This document shows, one piece after another, positions 20,044 to 29,960 of a stretch of DNA of 64,000 nt. Location: assembly GCA_049487715.1 (NCBI GenBank), contig CP150551.1, positions 868,001 to 932,000 of the forward strand. Reading direction: 5' to 3'. Below the pieces are notes generated by a model. The model made no database searches, was not told the DNA's origin, and was given only the letters and a program-made list of their open reading frames with translations. Within the stretch, counting starts at the first letter, position 1, and each line of letters opens with the position of its first letter. Position numbers and translations under genes: made by a program. This stretch comes from Pycnococcus provasolii (Eukaryota > Chlorophyta > Pseudoscourfieldiophyceae > Pseudoscourfieldiales).

Positions 20044-21168
20044 TCACTTCGCCGTGATCTCGTGAGATGCAATCGTCGGCTTGATGTACTCGAGCGCCGG
20101 CGTGTAGTACTTCTCGTACTCCGTCACCTTGCTCAGAACGGGCTTGATGGTCGGCTCAACGCGCGTCGCGTAGATCTGCGTGGCGGTCACCTTCTCCAGC
20201 ACCTCCACAGCCTTCGTGTACACCATGTTGTAGCGCTTGTCAGCCTTGACCGACTCCGCCGCGCTCTTCGCGAGGGACACCGCCTTGGTGACGTGCGGCG
20301 CAGCCTTCTCGAGAGCACTCTTCACGACGTCGAGCTCGAGGAAGCTGCCCCACGCCTCCGCGACGCGTCCAATGAGCGTCGCCGGCATCTCGCTCGTGCG
20401 AATGCTCTCGAGCGCGTCTGTGATTGACTTCTGCACAGCCGCCGCACGCTCGTGGAACAGCTCGAGGCTCTTCTCCTTGGACGACACGACGCGCTCCTTG
20501 ACAGCGTCGAGAGCCGTCTGCACCTTGGACAGGTACTCGGCGCGCACCGCGTGGAAGTGCTGGACATTCTCCGGGTCCAGCAGCGCCTGCTTGAGCACGG
20601 CGTCGACGAATCCCATCGTCACAGGTGCGTTCGCGTCGGCGTAGTTGATGACGCTGTCAACGAGCTCGTCGCTCTTTGCGAGCAGCGTCGCCGCCTTGTC
20701 CTTGATGTCGTACTTCTCGACGAGCGGCGTTCCGTACTCGACGAGCTTCGTCTCAATGGACTCGACGCCAGACTATTTATTTATTTATTGTAGGTTGGTT
20801 TGGGTTTTTTATGATAATAAATAAATATGTGTTAGTTCGTGTGAGACACATGGTTTTGCTAGTGGGAACTACGAAAATACAGCGAAAAAGAACACAAAAA
20901 CAAAACACAAGTCAACCAAGAAACCAAACCAAACCATACAGAACGCGTTTCCTTTCGTTTCCCCCTCAACACTGAACACATGCGCCTAAAAAAGACATGC
21001 ATGCCCCTGAAGTACCAAGTAAGCTGACACCATATTGACTGGTCAACGTACCTTGAGCGGTCCTGCGTTGTCCTTGAGGTAGGCGTACGTGCCAATGGCG
21101 TACGTGGAGGCGGTGGTCGTCAAGGAGGGGACCCACGCGAGGCGCTTGTATTCAGACGCGGCGGACAT
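20044..21168 (-). CDS. REF/SRPP-type lipid-droplet-associated protein
   Basis: Rubber elongation factor / small rubber particle protein family, relatives of plant LDAPs that coat lipid droplets. Exon 1 21168..21052 (39 codons) and exon 2 20772..20044, phase 0, GT-AG intron 20773-21051; 281 residues. The junction reads YLKDNAGPLK/SGVESIETKLV, which matches the family motif GPLKPGVxxVE and confirms the splice. Downstream come the long amphipathic helical repeats typical of the family, ending in KPTIASHEITAK. No signal peptide or clear membrane segment. Function in this alga (lipid-droplet coat) is inferred from the family. Confidence 0.82.
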
Positions 21169-22250
21169 GTTGTTGCTCTATGGGGGAAGAATATCAGAGA
21201 GGGGAGAGGAGAGGGGAGAGGGGAGTCCTCAAGACGTCGGGAGGGGAGGCACCTGCTTCTTCGATTCTTCCTTCCCCGCGTTGCCTTTGCATTTGGTTCC
21301 GACACCAAACACTGTATTCGGGGACTCCCTCACTCGGAGATTCGCCCTCCGCCGTTCACTTTGCAAAAAGCCTGGCACTCAATGCAATGCAAGCCTGGAA
21401 TGGGGGTTCCCCTTGCAGAATTCAGAAAGTCTTCTTTTCGTGCTCTCTTTGAACGATTTTTCCAACCGAAAACACATTTCCCATGGACTTGCCAGGGGAA
21501 TGGTCCTACAGCGGATCCCCGTAAGCCGACCTGCTTTTTCCCCCTCCGACCCGAGCTCCGACTCGTTTCGACTGTTTTGAGCGAGCGTTCTCTCACAATC
21601 ATCCGCTGCAGCGCAGCACGCGCAGCACGTCGTCGCGTGCACGCATACGCGCACGCGTCAGTGGCGCCACCGCACTATTTCTCGACGACACGTCGTACGA
21701 TGCGACCGCTCCTCTAGCAGGCAGGTGCGGGACTCTTGGAAAGCGAGGCGGAGACGGACGTTTTCCACGCGCGTGTCATCAGTGATTGGAGTGAAGACGC
21801 TGACGAGGACTTTTTTGAAAATAACTCGTAGGAGTTTGTGTGTACATTGTTTGTAAATACATGATTGCAGTCTCAACTCCAAGACAGCTCCTTTTCCCAC
21901 ACGTTGGACTCCTTTAGATACTACTCTAGCCGCAGGTAGAGTAGTAAGTGTGACCCTTGAGTCATCGTGTTGATGCACGGTTGGTGGCGATGGCGACGAC
22001 ATCAACGAAAACAAGTCACAACCGGAGACCTCACTGAGCCAACGAAAGCGCCCTGATAGAGTGATACAACCTTCGAAATCACCTGCGCAATGTACAAAAA
22101 CGCGAAGTGAATGGCACCGGTGAATGGGCTGAATGGTGAAAGTGAATGGTGTGAATGGACAACCGTTGGATAGAGCAAAGTACACTTCGTTACTGAATGA
22201 GGGATCTCAGATATATTCCTCTGTGTTCCGTGTCTGCTTGAACTGCTCCT
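21169..22250. other. Intergenic region, 1.1 kb
   Basis: No supported gene. Contains a GA-rich purine tract (21186-21232), a GGATCCCC site at 21513 and short open frames on both strands without recognisable domains. The right end is the 3' flank of the membrane-protein gene. Confidence 0.5.
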
Positions 22251-22805
22251 CTAGTCGTCCTCGTCCTCGTCGAACTCGTCCGTGTCAAGAAGGTTGCGAA
22301 GAGTGCGAATGGCATTCCCGAAGATCATGCACCGAGGCAGGAACACCGCCGGCTCCTTCACCTTCGCGAACAACGCACACACCGGCTCGAGAGGGATGAA
22401 ACCCAACGAGCAGAACACATTTCCGACGAGCGACAACGAGCCGGCGAGCTGGGCAAGCACGTCCAGGTTCGCGCCCTTGAAGTTGTAGATAAGGGCCGCG
22501 TACAGCAAGATGGCAACGGGCATCACGTACGGCGGAATCTTTGCGGCGTAGGTGCAAGTCATGTCCGTCATGACGCCGGCATCGCACAGGCCGTTCGTGA
22601 GCAGAGTTCCCTGCGCCACCGTCATGAGAACGTGGTGCGGGAGAACCGTTCCGAGGAACATGAAGTCCACGAGCATGATGGTGAACTTCAGCGCCGGTCC
22701 GATCACCCACGGGTGCGGTATGGGCGAGCTGCCCGACGCGCCGAACATCCACGCGAAGTTCGCGAACGCGTCCACCAAGTTCATCACCACGCCGGCCGTC
22801 TTCAT
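22251..22805 (-). CDS. Small multi-pass membrane protein, unknown
   Basis: 184 residues, not recognised. Four hydrophobic segments: residues ~5-20, ~35-62, ~90-110 and ~117-146, followed by a short basic stretch (RCMIFGNAIRTLRNLL) and an acidic tail (DEFDEDEDD). Two cysteines (in NGLCDAGVMTDMTC) lie in the loop between segments 2 and 3. The start at 22805 is the first ATG and is preceded by an A/T-rich stretch that could be a 5' UTR; an upstream exon cannot be excluded. No transit peptide is evident. Confidence 0.6.
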   Translation of the reverse strand: MKTAGVVMNLVDAFANFAWMFGASGSSPIPHPWVIGPALKFTIMLVDFMFLGTVLPHHVLMTVAQGTLLTNGLCDAGVMTDMTCTYAAKIPPYVMPVAILLYAALIYNFKGANLDVLAQLAGSLSLVGNVFCSLGFIPLEPVCALFAKVKEPAVFLPRCMIFGNAIRTLRNLLDTDEFDEDEDD

Positions 22806-23326
22806 CTTGACAAGCTCTCAAAAAAAAGAAAGGGTTGGGAAGATGACGAGCAGAGAGAGGAATGATTCAGGGGGAAGGTTGAGGAGGAAGGTTTCGTCGA
22901 ACCACCCGCGCTATTTATTTGGGTAGGGGAGCAAGGAAAGAAAGAGAGGAAGGAGGTGGGACCCGCCAAAAGGTCCCGCCAAATGATGACTCCCTTGCAA
23001 GTCCCAAGGGCCAAGGCGTCCATCAACGCGAGGGAGCGCGACGAGATGATGCGCCTGATGAGGCGAGGAGGGATACTTTACAAGGCGAGGAGAAAAGGCG
23101 GGCAAGGTCACGTGGCAAGGTCAAAATCACCACCCAATGCTTCCATACCGACCTCATCAGGCCTCTTCCTCCCGCCCGCCCTGTGTCGGGACTCGGGACC
23201 ACCCTACCCTAGGTGGGAAGAGAGAGAGAGAGCAGGATGGATGCCAGGGTTAGGGTTAGGGTTACTGGAGTTAGGGTTAGGGTTACTTCTCTTCGTACCC
23301 CCTCCTCGTACACTTTTTCGTCCATA
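22806..23326. other. Intergenic region with TTAGGG tract
   Basis: Likely promoter of the membrane-protein gene. Direct repeats of GGTCCCGCC/GGGACCCGCC at 22956-22980, and two TTAGGG blocks at 23246-23286 just outside the left arm of the large inverted repeat. No gene seen. Confidence 0.5.
23246..23286 (+). repeat. Interstitial TTAGGG tract
   Basis: Two TTAGGG blocks separated by ACTGGAG, 40 bases from the outer edge of the left inverted-repeat arm. Confidence 0.75.
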
Positions 23327-24155
23327 CACGGAGGAGGAGACGATGGCGCACATGAAGAGAAAGAAAAACTAAACAACAACACGTGAAGCAAGATCGACAA
23401 GCATCAAGATGAGGCACTCGCGCATTGCAGACTGGATAGCAATAGGTAGGTGGAAGACAGCCTACGCGAGTTGCTCTGCACCTACGCGCGTGCGCCCGCA
23501 GCCGCGCTCGCGAGTCGCGACGTCGCTGCCGCGTGCTTCCGACGGACGGACCTGACGGGCGAACCGATCGTAGCCGAGTATCTGGCCCACGACGATGAGT
23601 TGGTGTTGCTAAAGGAGGAGGAAGCTTGCATGAGTACCACCTTGCATTCCGCGCCTCCATCCCGGCGCCGGCAGGGCCCCCCAATTCGCATCGATTGAGT
23701 CGCACATGCAGCCCGTCTATACTTTCGTTCCATTTTCTCCTTAGGAAAAAATCTTTTTTTTTCCCTTCTTTTTTCTTTCCTTTTCTTTATCTCTCCTGCC
23801 TTATATGGCTCGGATTAATTTGTAGTAACTGTTTTATAATCATTGAAATGATTATTGGGAATCACTGATTCCTATAACATATTTCATATAATTTCTTACG
23901 AGGTAGCCCGTTGCTTGCAACAGACTACAGCTTGTCCTCGGCCATCCACATCTGCCATCGACGAGCGACTCTTTTTCCTCCCATCCCCCATTCATCTCAT
24001 CATCTCTCCCTGCAACCCTAACCCTATCCCATGTCACATCAAAGATGTTCGTTCGGTCTTCGTCCTTAATATATAATACAACGTTTGATGTATGTAACGT
24101 ATCTTACAAGTGATGATTTTCATTCATAATAATTTACCACCAACGCTCGCACTTG
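23327..24155 (+). repeat. Large inverted repeat, left arm
   Basis: 829 bases, near-identical in reverse complement to 28583-29409. Visible differences are a few small indels (for example 4 bases near 24100/28640 and ~7 bases near 24000/28740) and a few substitutions. It contains an 82-codon frame at 23450-23698 (starts MEDSLREL) and one CCCTAA pair at 24013-24030. Confidence 0.9.
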
Positions 24156-24613
24156 CGGTTGGCATGGCCACGTCATCTTCAGCGCCCCTCATCATCAGTG
24201 CGGCGGCGAACTTCGAAACGACGTCGGCGATGTGGCTACGCTCGATGCGGCCGACTTGCTGCATTCCTGGCGATAGTGTGCTAGTCGCTCTTGCGCTCGA
24301 CATGCGCCGACGACGATGCCATACTCGCGTCCAGGACAACCACCAAACGACGAAGCAGGGCGTACCGTTTATCGTCATCCGTCGAGCTGCTGCCATTCTC
24401 CTCCTCGCTCGCCTCCTTCTCCTCGAGAGCGCGTGTCCTCTCACGCAGCGCGGTAGAAACGGACGAACGCAACGTCACAAGCTCAGAATCCAGCGCGGTG
24501 TCGCCGACGAGCGCGTTACGTCCGGCGCTGTCCGCACAACGAAGCAATGCCACGCGAAGCTCGAGCGCCTCCGCGACGGCACGATGCGGCGCGGTGGCCG
24601 AAGCAGCAATAAT
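24156..24613. pseudogene. Mosaic copy of the 3' ends of the two core genes (left)
   Basis: 24156-~24271 copies part of the OXNAD1-like gene's 3' coding region (antisense here, as in the gene) with the penultimate part deleted. ~24272-24608 copies the last ~335 bases of the orphan gene (27768-28073 plus its stop) in reverse complement. It directly abuts the true end of the OXNAD1-like gene at 24614. Confidence 0.8.
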
Positions 24614-25795
24614 TTACCACCAACGCTCGCACTTGATGCGATCGCTCATCAGTCCACAGCTCACCAAATGGGCGATGACGTCATCCGCCATCGCCGGTGG
24701 GCCGCACACAAACGCGGTTGGCATGGCCACATCATCTTTAGCGCCGCTCATCATCAGTGCCGCGCGAGGTGCGGCGGCGAGCTTCGAAACGACGTCGGCG
24801 ATGTGGCTACGCTCGATGCGGCCGACTTGCATTCCTGGCGATACTGCACCTAGATGTGCCGTCACGCGAAGGTGAAAGTCCACCTCCAGGCGAGGGGAGG
24901 CAGCCTCCGCCGCGGCACGCATCGCCGGCAGCAGAGCAAACTCGTCCTCCGACTTCGTGCTGTACAAGACGGACGTGCGAATGGGCGCCGTGGAACCGTG
25001 GTTGTCGACGACGCGAGTCTGCGCGACGTGAGCCACCTCGCGCAGGATGCTCATGAGAGGCGTGATGCCAATGCCACCTGCGACGAGCACGGCGTGGTGC
25101 GCCAGCTCAGCCGCGTCCACGCGAAGTGCGTCGCCGCCTCCCGCGCACACGTACACGTTGTCGCCAACCCGCGCGGTGTCGTGCAGCCACGTAGCGACAG
25201 GATGTCTGCTTCGCTTCACGACGAGTTCGATCGTCCCGTCAGCGGCAAGGTCACGCGGGTGGCTAGCTATGGAGTAGCCGCCCACCGCGGATCCCACGCC
25301 CGCCTCGGTGCTGTCTGCAGGCCACATGTCGACCCACTGTCCCGCCTCGAATGCAAACTTCGTCGACGCACCGTCGTTTCCACCGTGTACTCTGATTGTA
25401 ACGCGCACGCACGTCGGCGTCTCCCCTGCTATCGCCACGACCGCCCCAAGCGCGGGTACGCGAGTCGACGGCGCTTGCGTCTCCGGTGATGAAGACGTCT
25501 GCACACTGTGATCTGCCGCTGGTGGCGCCGCCACTGGGTGCACGGACGACGTGCCACACTGGCGCACCTGAGGCTGACCTGAGGACGCTTTTGGAGCAGT
25601 CGCAGGTGATGGGTGGTTGGTTCCCACGAAATTCGCAGGGAACACCTTAGATGACGGTATAGCACTTGCCGACGACGACAGGGATCGTCGCGTCGAGGAG
25701 TTGACGGTGCTTGCCATAGACTGCTTTCCGCACAGGTACGTTGGCACAGGCACGGCTGCGAGCAGTCGACGCAGCGCGCTGGGGAGACGCGCCAT
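24614..25795 (-). CDS. OXNAD1-like FAD/NAD-binding oxidoreductase, organellar
   Basis: 393 residues of the ferredoxin-reductase fold (oxidoreductase NAD-binding domain-containing protein 1 type). The first ~110 residues are Ser/Ala/Pro-rich, consistent with an organellar presequence. The FAD-binding barrel shows FEAGQWVDMWP and GGYSIAS; the pyridine-nucleotide half has LVAGGIGITPLMSIL and ends in AFVCGPPAMADDVIAHL, then CERWW at the C-terminus. The electron acceptor is unknown. It is divergent from the orphan gene at 25977 across 181 bases. Fragments of its last ~250 coding bases recur on both sides of the gene pair. Confidence 0.85.
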   Translation of the reverse strand: MARLPSALRRLLAAVPVPTYLCGKQSMASTVNSSTRRSLSSSASAIPSSKVFPANFVGTNHPSPATAPKASSGQPQVRQCGTSSVHPVAAPPAADHSVQTSSSPETQAPSTRVPALGAVVAIAGETPTCVRVTIRVHGGNDGASTKFAFEAGQWVDMWPADSTEAGVGSAVGGYSIASHPRDLAADGTIELVVKRSRHPVATWLHDTARVGDNVYVCAGGGDALRVDAAELAHHAVLVAGGIGITPLMSILREVAHVAQTRVVDNHGSTAPIRTSVLYSTKSEDEFALLPAMRAAAEAASPRLEVDFHLRVTAHLGAVSPGMQVGRIERSHIADVVSKLAAAPRAALMMSGAKDDVAMPTAFVCGPPAMADDVIAHLVSCGLMSDRIKCERWW

Positions 25796-25976
25796 GATGA
25801 GGGCGCAATGTATTGGATTGTTGCGCCCAGTTGTGATCGCGGAATAAATATGTGGACCTCCTCCTCCTCGGCTCCCCGAATCTGCGCCCTTGTTTTCCCC
25901 TCCCCCTCCCCGCAGCCTTCGCCCTCCGGCACCAACCCGCCGCCGAGGACTCCCCTCCTCGCGTGCTCCATAAGGT
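25796..25976. promoter_or_regulatory. Bidirectional promoter of the cassette core pair
   Basis: 181 bases between the divergent ATGs of the OXNAD1-like gene and the orphan gene; contains AATAAATATG at ~25842 and a C/T-rich block. No other promoter space is available to either gene. Confidence 0.5.
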
Positions 25977-26627
25977 ATGACGTCCCTCACGCTCGAGGAG
26001 GCGCTTTCGTTAGCGCGCGCGCACCGCAACCACACGCAGACGCAGGCGTCCCGCGAGCGCGACGCGTTCTCATCCGCGCTCATCCGGGAAATCGAGGCGT
26101 CGGAGGCGAGGCGGCAGGCGGCATCATCAGACGCATCACCCGACACAAGTGCAGCATCGTCATCACCTTTAGACTCGCGCGCGTCACGTATGCAGCTTGC
26201 GCGCAGGTGCCACGCGCGCTTGAGATTCGACCTGCCGCTGCTCGAACACGACGAAGTGCGCGCACTTGCGGATGCACTCGCCAGCGCGGTCGCGGACACG
26301 AAACGAGACGGCGTCGATCGGCTCGTCGAAAACTGGCCGATGTGTGCAAAGGCGGTGCGCACCGTCGTCGACGCCGCGGAGCGCGATGCAAACCAATCGA
26401 TAGACGCAACAAACGCCGCCGCGCGTGTGGAATCGAGCGACGGTGCAAGCACGAGCCAAGGAACGGCTAGGCGAGCAAGGCACGACCTTGCCGCACTGCA
26501 CCTCTTTGCCATACCTGCCACAGTGCTGCGCCTCGCGCGGGCGACGTATGCTCGCAGAAGAGCTCTCGGCGGAAATCCTCCAAAACATGCGGGACCTGGC
26601 GGCGCCCACGCCGCCTTCCACTATCAA

Positions 26628-26668
<41 letters not shown>

Positions 26669-28073
26669 TGACGATGTCATGCCGCTTCGTGCTCTTGCGA
26701 CGGCGCGCTCGCTTGCGGCACGCACGTCGTATACCGCAGTAAGCGCATCGGGAGTGTGGGAAACGCTTGGCCTGAGCGAGCATGCGATATCGCTCGTCGA
26801 TCAGCTCTCCGCACCAGGCGCGGGTGCATGGCTCGACGTACCTTCCACGTTGGACGCGGATGCGATGGATCCAGCCGCCGCGGACGAGGAGAGGCTGTGC
26901 GGTGACGCACTCGCCGTAGCCTGGGCTGACACCGCCGCTCGCGCGCTGTGCGATCGTGTACACGCCACGCTTCACGGCGGCGCGTCGTTATCGTCAGCTG
27001 CTCGTGACGTTGAGTCGAATCTGCCACGTCTTGTCGCATTGCTGCGTTCTCGTGAAAGGGAGGGTGGTGCTCAGGATGCACCCACGCGCCGTCGCCTGGG
27101 TGCCCTTGAGGCACTCGCAAGGTGCGTTGGAAGCGTCGGTATTGGTGCTTCACCGACAGGTCGGCGTGGGAATAGCGAGGCGGCAGGCGCGCTGTGGAGA
27201 TGTGTCGACGCTGCGCTCGCAGATGCCGCGGCAGCGCTGCGATCGAGCCTTGACGCGCGAGCCACCGCGGCGAAGAAGAGCGCGAGGAAGAGTGCCGCAG
27301 CCGCCGCCGCATCCGCTGACTCGCAGCCGTCGGAGCAGGAGCAGCTCGACGACGCGATGGGGCAACACTGGGACCTTTCCGACGACATTGGCAAGGTGCT
27401 TGCCTTCCACCTCTCCCATGCACCGGACACGGCGTCCGCGGCTCGTCGGCAGATGTCGACGGGCGCGGTGCGTGATGCATGCCATGCATGCGCGGGTGGA
27501 CTCGGGGCACCAGCCGCGGAAAGTCTCTGGCGCTGCGTCACGCTCGCTGCTGGAGCTCACGCGCCTTGCGGCGTGGCGGCACGGGCCGTTCCCGGATTTG
27601 CAGAGGCTTTCAGCGACGCGCGCCGATGTGCCTTGCGCGGCAGCTGCGCTGCCGCGCCGCTGCTCCTACCCGACGGCGGCACGTCCGCGCTTCTCGCGTG
27701 CGTGCGTGAGGCATCTGCGTCGCTTGCAGGTCCCATGCCCACGGATGCTGCTTCGGCCACCGCGCCGCATCGTGCCGTCGCGGAGGCGCTCGAGCTTCGC
27801 GTGGCATTGCTTCGTTGTGCGGACAGCGCCGGACGTAACGCGCTCGTCGGCGACACCGCGCTGGATTCTGAGCTTGTGACGTTGCGTTCGTCCGTTTCTA
27901 CCGCGCTGCGTGAGAGGACACGCGCTCTCGAGGAGAAGGAGGCGAGCGAGGAGGAGAATGGCAGCAGCTCGACGGATGACGATAAACGGTACGCCCTGCT
28001 TCGTCGTTTGGTGGTTGTCCTGGACGCGAGTATGGCATCGTCGTCGGCGCATGTCGAGCGCAAGAGCGACTAG
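25977..28073 (+). CDS. Unknown helical protein with poly-Asp tract
   Basis: 698 residues, no family recognised. Alanine- and arginine-rich and predicted helical; the opening MTSLTLEEALSLARAHRNH is followed by a Ser/Ala-rich linker. Residues ~216-232 are a run of aspartates from a GAC/GAT repeat (26623-26678). A Lys/Ala tract (TAAKKSARKSAAAAAA) lies near residue 440. No signal peptide or membrane segment. Tethering-complex or trafficking subunits have a similar look, but nothing specific supports that. The last ~300 bases recur in two degenerate copies (24272-24608 antisense; 28184-28490). Confidence 0.65.
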
Positions 28074-28582
28074 CACACTATCGCCAGGAATGCAGCAAGT
28101 CGGCCCCCGGCGATGGCGGATGACGTCATCGCACATTTGGTGAGCTGGGACGGAGGGCGCATCAGTGCGAGCGTTGGTGGAAATTACTGCTTCGGCCACC
28201 GCGCCGCATCGTGCCGTCGCGGAGGCGCTCGAGCTTCGCGTGGCATTGCTTCGTTGTCGACAGCGCCGGACGTAACGCGCTCGTCGGCGACACCGCGCTG
28301 GATTCTGACTTGTGACGTTGCGTTCGTCCGTTTCTCCCGCGCTGGTGAGAGGACACGCGCTCTCGAGGAGGATGGCAGAGCTCGACGGATGACGATAAAC
28401 GGTACGCCCTGCTTCGTCGTTTGGTGGTTGTCCTGGACGCGAGTATGGCATCGTCGTCGGCGCATGTCGAGCGCAAGAGCGACTAGCACACTATCGCCAG
28501 GAATGCAGCAAGTCGGCCCACCGGCGATGGCGGATGACGTCATCGCACATTTGGTGAGCTGTGGACTGATGAGGGATCGCAT
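28074..28582. pseudogene. Mosaic copy of the 3' ends of the two core genes (right)
   Basis: From left: fragments of the OXNAD1-like gene (~28079-28180, out of order), a copy of the orphan gene's end with many small deletions (~28184-28490), then a second OXNAD1-like fragment (~28491-28603) that keeps the C-terminal codons to the stop but lacks the middle. The small deletions leave the orphan-gene copy frameshifted. Confidence 0.8.
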
Positions 28583-29409
28583 CAAGTGCGAGCGTTGGTG
28601 GTAAATTATTATGAATGAAAATCATCACTTGTAAGATACAGTACGTTACATACATCAAACGTTGTATTATATATTAAGGACGAAGACCGAACGAACATCA
28701 TTTGATGTGACATGGGATAGGGTTAGGGTTGCAGGGAGAGATGAATGGGGGATGGGAGGAAAAAGAGTCGCTCGTCGATGGCAGATGTGGATGGCCGAGG
28801 ACAAGCTGTAGTCTGTTGCAAGCAACGGGCTACCTCGTAAGAAATTATATGAAATATGTTATAGGAATCAGTGATTCCCAATAATCATTTCAATGATTAT
28901 AAAACAGTTACTACAAATTAATCCGAGCCATATAAGGCAGGAGAGATAAAGAAAAGGAAAGAAAAAAGAAGGGAAAAAAAAAGATTTTTTCCTAAGGAGA
29001 AAATGGAACGAAAGTATAGACGGGCTGCATGTGCGACTCAATCGATGCGAATTGGGGGGCCCTGCCGGCGCCGGGATGGAGGCGCGGAATGCAAGGTGGT
29101 ACTCATGCAAGCTTCCTCCTCCTTTAGCAACACCAACTCATCGTCGTGGGCCAGATACTCGGCTACGATCGGTTCGCCCGTCAGGTCCGTCCGTCGGAAG
29201 CACGCGGCAGCGACGTCGCGACTCGCGAGCGCGGCTGCGGGCGCACGCGCGTAGGTGCAGAGCAACTCGCGTAGGCTGTCTTCCACCTACCTATTGCTAT
29301 CCAGTCTGCAATGCGCGAGTGCCTCATCTTGATGCTTGTCGATCTTGCTTCACGTGTTGTTGTTTAGTTTTTCTTTCTCTTCATGTGCGCCATCGTCTCC
29401 TCCTCCGTG
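28583..29409 (-). repeat. Large inverted repeat, right arm
   Basis: 827 bases, reverse complement of 23327-24155. It carries the same 82-codon frame on the minus strand (29286-29038) and a TTAGGG pair at 28715-28730. No target-site duplication is apparent at the outer ends. Confidence 0.9.
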
Positions 29410-29960
29410 GAAAAGCCTCCTCCTCGGTGCTGCTCGCCGCCTGACTCGCGCCTGCGAGTGAGTTTGCTCAACCAGCTGCACCTTAAGTATATCTTAGTGT
29501 ATCCCCACAACGAGCTGTTGTCGCGTTTGTATGTGGAGACAACCCAAATCCGGCTACTGGAGTTCATCATGTTGTCTACGCATCCACACGCCTACTTGTA
29601 AGCCTGCGACATCGCCAAAAGGACCGACTGTGAAGGGGGTTTGGTGTTGGTTTTGTCGTAGAGGCAGTTTGTGTTACTTTTGAGAAGCCGTTCACCTTCC
29701 ATCGACAACCTGGTCGGATGAAGGGCAGGGCCTTGCGCGCGCCGCCATCACGAGAGGCGTAAACCCCCAGGGGCGAAAACTCGCTCTCTTTGGTCGGGGA
29801 GAAAAGTCGTTCGGGGATTCAGACTTCAGAGGGCATGTGATGTCGGTTAGGGTTAGGGTTAGGGTTAGTGCTGTGGCTCCCCACAGTGCTTCATTTGTGG
29901 CCCAAAAGTGCCCGTGCATCATATCTCCTCATTCTCATCACACGGCAAGCACACCCGACG
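29410..29960. other. Intergenic region with possible exon remnant
   Basis: Begins at the outer edge of the right arm. A short plus-strand stretch ending at 29601 (LLNQLHLKYILVYPHNELL...) looks protein-like but has no start of its own and is probably a remnant. A TTAGGG tract (29847-29868) lies ~95 bases before the TPR gene. Confidence 0.45.
29847..29868 (+). repeat. Interstitial TTAGGG tract
   Basis: Four TTAG(GG) units ~95 bases upstream of the TPR gene's ATG. Confidence 0.7.

Noticed and set aside
21658-22185. 175-codon minus-strand frame in the 1.1 kb gap
   Set aside because: No recognisable domain, mixed composition and no splice or start context; not supported as a gene.
26184-26975. 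Minus-strand frame opposite the orphan gene
   Set aside because: Antisense shadow containing a poly-Val run complementary to the poly-Asp repeat.
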